Below, piece after piece: positions 12,165 to 14,067 of a stretch of 14,067 nt of DNA. The notes under the pieces were generated by a model. The model made no database searches, was not told the DNA's origin, and saw only the letters and a program-made list of their open reading frames with translations. This DNA is from Candidatus Altimarinota bacterium (lineage in GTDB: Bacteria; Patescibacteriota; Gracilibacteria; UBA4473). Position numbers and translations under genes: made by a program. The DNA lies in the NCBI GenBank assembly GCA_027028725.1, contig JALVIB010000026.1, positions 1-14,067 of the forward strand, written 5' to 3'. Each line of letters starts with the position of its first letter. Position 1 is the stretch's first letter.

Positions 12165-14067
12165 TTATTTCTTCTTCCTCGCCACCTTTTTCTTCGGCTT
12201 TTTCATCTCCAAAACTTTCTGCGCTTTCTCCAAAGTAAATTTGGAAACATCAACCGATTTATCCAGCTCGACAACAGTTTTTCCTTTAATAATTTTGTGT
12301 CGTCCCCAGCGTGCTTTTTCAATCCTAATTCCTTCTTTTTCCCAGTTGTGAACAACTTTATCAATTTCCTTTTGTTTTTTTTCTTCAATCAAATTTTTAA
12401 TGTCTTCCTGACTCAAATTATCAAAATCATAGCGTTTATTGACATTGATAAACATCCCGTTCCATTTGATATACGGACCAAATCGCCCGACATTTTTTTG
12501 CACTGGAAGCCCCTCGTATTCAGCAATTGGGGCGTCAGCCAATTTTTTCGCGGAAATTAGTTCCAGCGATTTTTCAAGCGAAATTGTCGCAGGATCTTCA
12601 CCTTTGGGAAGCGAAATAAAAGTGTCCCCAACCTTTAAATACGGACCAAACCGCCCATTATTTGCTAAAATTTCTTCTCCTTCTGGTGTTTTCCCGACAA
12701 CTCGCGGTAATTTAAACAAATCCAACGCCTGCTCCAAAGTGATAGATTTAACGCTCAATCCGGACGGAATTGAGGCAAATTGTGGTTTTTCTTCGTCGTC
12801 TTTTGTCCCAATTTGGACCATCGGACCAAATCGTCCTAATCTCGCGAAAACCGGTTTTTTAGTTTTCGGATCAATCCCCAATTCGCGAGTTTGCATGGCA
12901 GATTCCCGCGAAATTCCGACTGATTCTTCAATTGTTTTGTGAAACTGGTCGTAGAACTCTTTAATCATTTTATTCCAAACAAGTTTCCCGCGCGCGACCT
13001 CGTCAAATTCTTCCTCAACTTTTCGCGTAAATCCGTAATCCACAATTTTGGGAAAATGGTTTATCAAAAAATCTGTCACCACTTCTCCCAAATCTGTCGG
13101 CAAAAGCTTGTTTCGCACTACATCATAAGTTTCTTTTTTCGCGAGATTTTCCACTTTTTCATTTTTCAAAGTCAAAACACGAATTTCGCGGGATTTTCCC
13201 TCTCGGTTTGCTTTTTCGATATAACCACGATTTTGAATTGTAGAAATTGTCGGCGCGTAAGTTGACGGTCGTCCAATTCCTTCTTCTTCCATTTTTTTCA
13301 CCAAACTCGCTTCTGTGTACCGCGCTGGCGGTCGGGAAAAAGTTTCTTTGGCAACCATTTGTTTAAGCGGTAAAACTTGTCCAACTTCGATTTTTGGCAA
13401 CATTTTCTTTTCTAGTGGATTTTCTTCGTTTTCGTCATCCGAACTTTCAAAGTAAACATCCAAAAATCCCGCGAAAATTACCACTTCTCCCTGCGCTTTG
13501 AGTTCTTCTTTGGTGGTAGAAATCGTAATCGTAGCCGTTGTTTTCTCAATTTTGGCATCAGCCATCTGACTAGCAATAGCGCGCTTCCAAATTAAGTCGT
13601 AAAGGCGTTTTTCCGCAGAATCTTTGCCTGCCGATTTGACTGAAAAATCCGTCGGGCGAATAGCTTCGTGTGCTTCCTGAGCGCCTTTACTTTTTGTTTT
13701 GTATTTCCGAACTTTGACATATTCCTTCCCGTACGATTTTTCAATTTCTTGCACCGCACTTTTGACCGCTAATTCGGACAAATTTAGGGAGTCCGTACGC
13801 ATGTAAGTGATTTTCCCCGCTTCGTATAATCTCTGCGCCGCCCGCATCGTGTTGGCAACGCTAAAACCGAGTTTTCGTGAAGCTTCTTGTTGTAAAGTGG
13901 AAGTGGTAAACGGCGGAGCCGGCGATTTTTTCGCGGGTTTTGAAGTCAAATCTTTGACAGAAAACTCCGCTCCTAAACATTTTTCCAAAAACTTTTCCGC
14001 TTCGGAAAATCCCGCGAATTTTTTCGGTAATTCCGCTTTCAAGATAACTCCTTTCCCTAAATTAAAT
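12165..14067 (-). CDS. topA: DNA topoisomerase I (type IA), 5' part outside the window
   Basis: This enzyme relaxes negative supercoils by single-strand passage and opposes gyrase. The frame is open to the right edge; the TTG near 14042 is internal, since upstream codons read FNLGKGVI without a stop. The N-terminal TOPRIM domain is therefore missing from view. Seen here: APPFTTSTLQQEASRKLGFS, then RLYEAGKITYMRTDS with the catalytic Tyr (codon 13805-13803), QEAHEAIRPT, and PPARYTEASLVKKMEEEGIGRPSTYAPTI. The tail has four repeats of the GRFGPYLK type (GRFGPMVQIG, GRFGPYLKVG, GRFGPYIKWN, and a divergent RWGRHKIIKG) and ends in a Lys-rich KKPKKKVARKKK. No CxxC zinc fingers are present, unlike E. 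coli. Four TCGCGGGA copies lie within it. TAA stop. Confidence 0.95.
   Translation of the reverse strand, partial: FNLGKGVILKAELPKKFAGFSEAEKFLEKCLGAEFSVKDLTSKPAKKSPAPPFTTSTLQQEASRKLGFSVANTMRAAQRLYEAGKITYMRTDSLNLSELAVKSAVQEIEKSYGKEYVKVRKYKTKSKGAQEAHEAIRPTDFSVKSAGKDSAEKRLYDLIWKRAIASQMADAKIEKTTATITISTTKEELKAQGEVVIFAGFLDVYFESSDDENEENPLEKKMLPKIEVGQVLPLKQMVAKETFSRPPARYTEASLVKKMEEEGIGRPSTYAPTISTIQNRGYIEKANREGKSREIRVLTLKNEKVENLAKKETYDVVRNKLLPTDLGEVVTDFLINHFPKIVDYGFTRKVEEEFDEVARGKLVWNKMIKEFYDQFHKTIEESVGISRESAMQTRELGIDPKTKKPVFARLGRFGPMVQIGTKDDEEKPQFASIPSGLSVKSITLEQALDLFKLPRVVGKTPEGEEILANNGRFGPYLKVGDTFISLPKGEDPATISLEKSLELISAKKLADAPIAEYEGLPVQKNVGRFGPYIKWNGMFINVNKRYDFDNLSQEDIKNLIEEKKQKEIDKVVHNWEKEGIRIEKARWGRHKIIKGKTVVELDKSVDVSKFTLEKAQKVLEMKKPKKKVARKKK

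Noticed and set aside
12439..12942. 167-codon plus-strand ORF inside topA
   Set aside because: Antisense to the four conserved topoisomerase C-terminal repeats; a shadow.
225..14020. CRISPR array formed by the many similar motifs
   Set aside because: Copies are irregularly spaced over the whole window, occur in both orientations and lie inside genes. No constant spacer length and no cas genes.
14040..14042. topA start at the TTG near the right edge
   Set aside because: The frame stays open to the window end, and a genuine TopA needs an N-terminal TOPRIM domain of several hundred residues before this point.

Overview
The window is about 14 kb of bacterial chromosome, AT-rich by eye. It has standard-code genes separated by short gaps packed with repeats. 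Single-copy housekeeping genes (aspS, gyrA, the 3' part of topA) sit beside a TrmB-type regulator, an NSS-family sodium symporter, a LemA protein and several small or unrecognised proteins. None of the ten visible gene starts has a Shine-Dalgarno sequence, several starts appear leaderless, and the intergenic regions are full of hairpin repeats. That mix suggests an uncultivated lineage of the candidate phyla radiation (Patescibacteria, perhaps Peregrinibacteria-like). The placement is an inference. No rRNA, tRNA, CRISPR array or complete insertion sequence was seen.

Layout, left to right. At 2-97 is the 3' tail of a plus-strand gene that may be a transposase. At 140-235 are a repeat and a terminator. 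At 265-411 (-) is a 48-residue basic protein. At 561-2327 (-) is aspS. At 2401-2506 is a gap framed by inverted copies of an iterated motif and holding two copies of a CCGG-centred palindrome. At 2505-3230 (-) is a TrmB-type regulator, divergent from a two-gene plus-strand operon: an unknown 216-residue protein (3398-4048) and a SAM-dependent methyltransferase (4060-5067). At 5114-5215 is a repeated, structured element. At 5262-6737 (+) is the NSS transporter and at 6903-9527 (+) is gyrA. At 9634-10491 (-) is an alpha/beta hydrolase. At 10492-10949 is a repeat-rich gap with a second copy of the structured element and four short hairpins. At 10950-11510 (+) is lemA. At 11629-11895 (-) is an 88-residue Cys-containing protein bracketed by two related composite terminator repeats. 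From 12165 to the right edge (-) is topA, whose N-terminal TOPRIM part lies outside the window.

The strongest global signal is the 8-mer TCGCGGGA, usually inside AAAATTTCGCGGGATTTTT. I count about 32 copies by eye, in both orientations, roughly one per 440 bp. It occurs inside genes in every reading frame and in gaps, where it is often in inverted pairs around terminators. This resembles cyanobacterial HIP1 or the uptake signal sequences of Haemophilus and Neisseria. The main functional candidates are a lineage-specific iterated motif and a TrmB-controlled methyltransferase operon of unknown purpose. The housekeeping genes (aspS for translation, gyrA and topA for supercoiling) have no visible operon link to each other.
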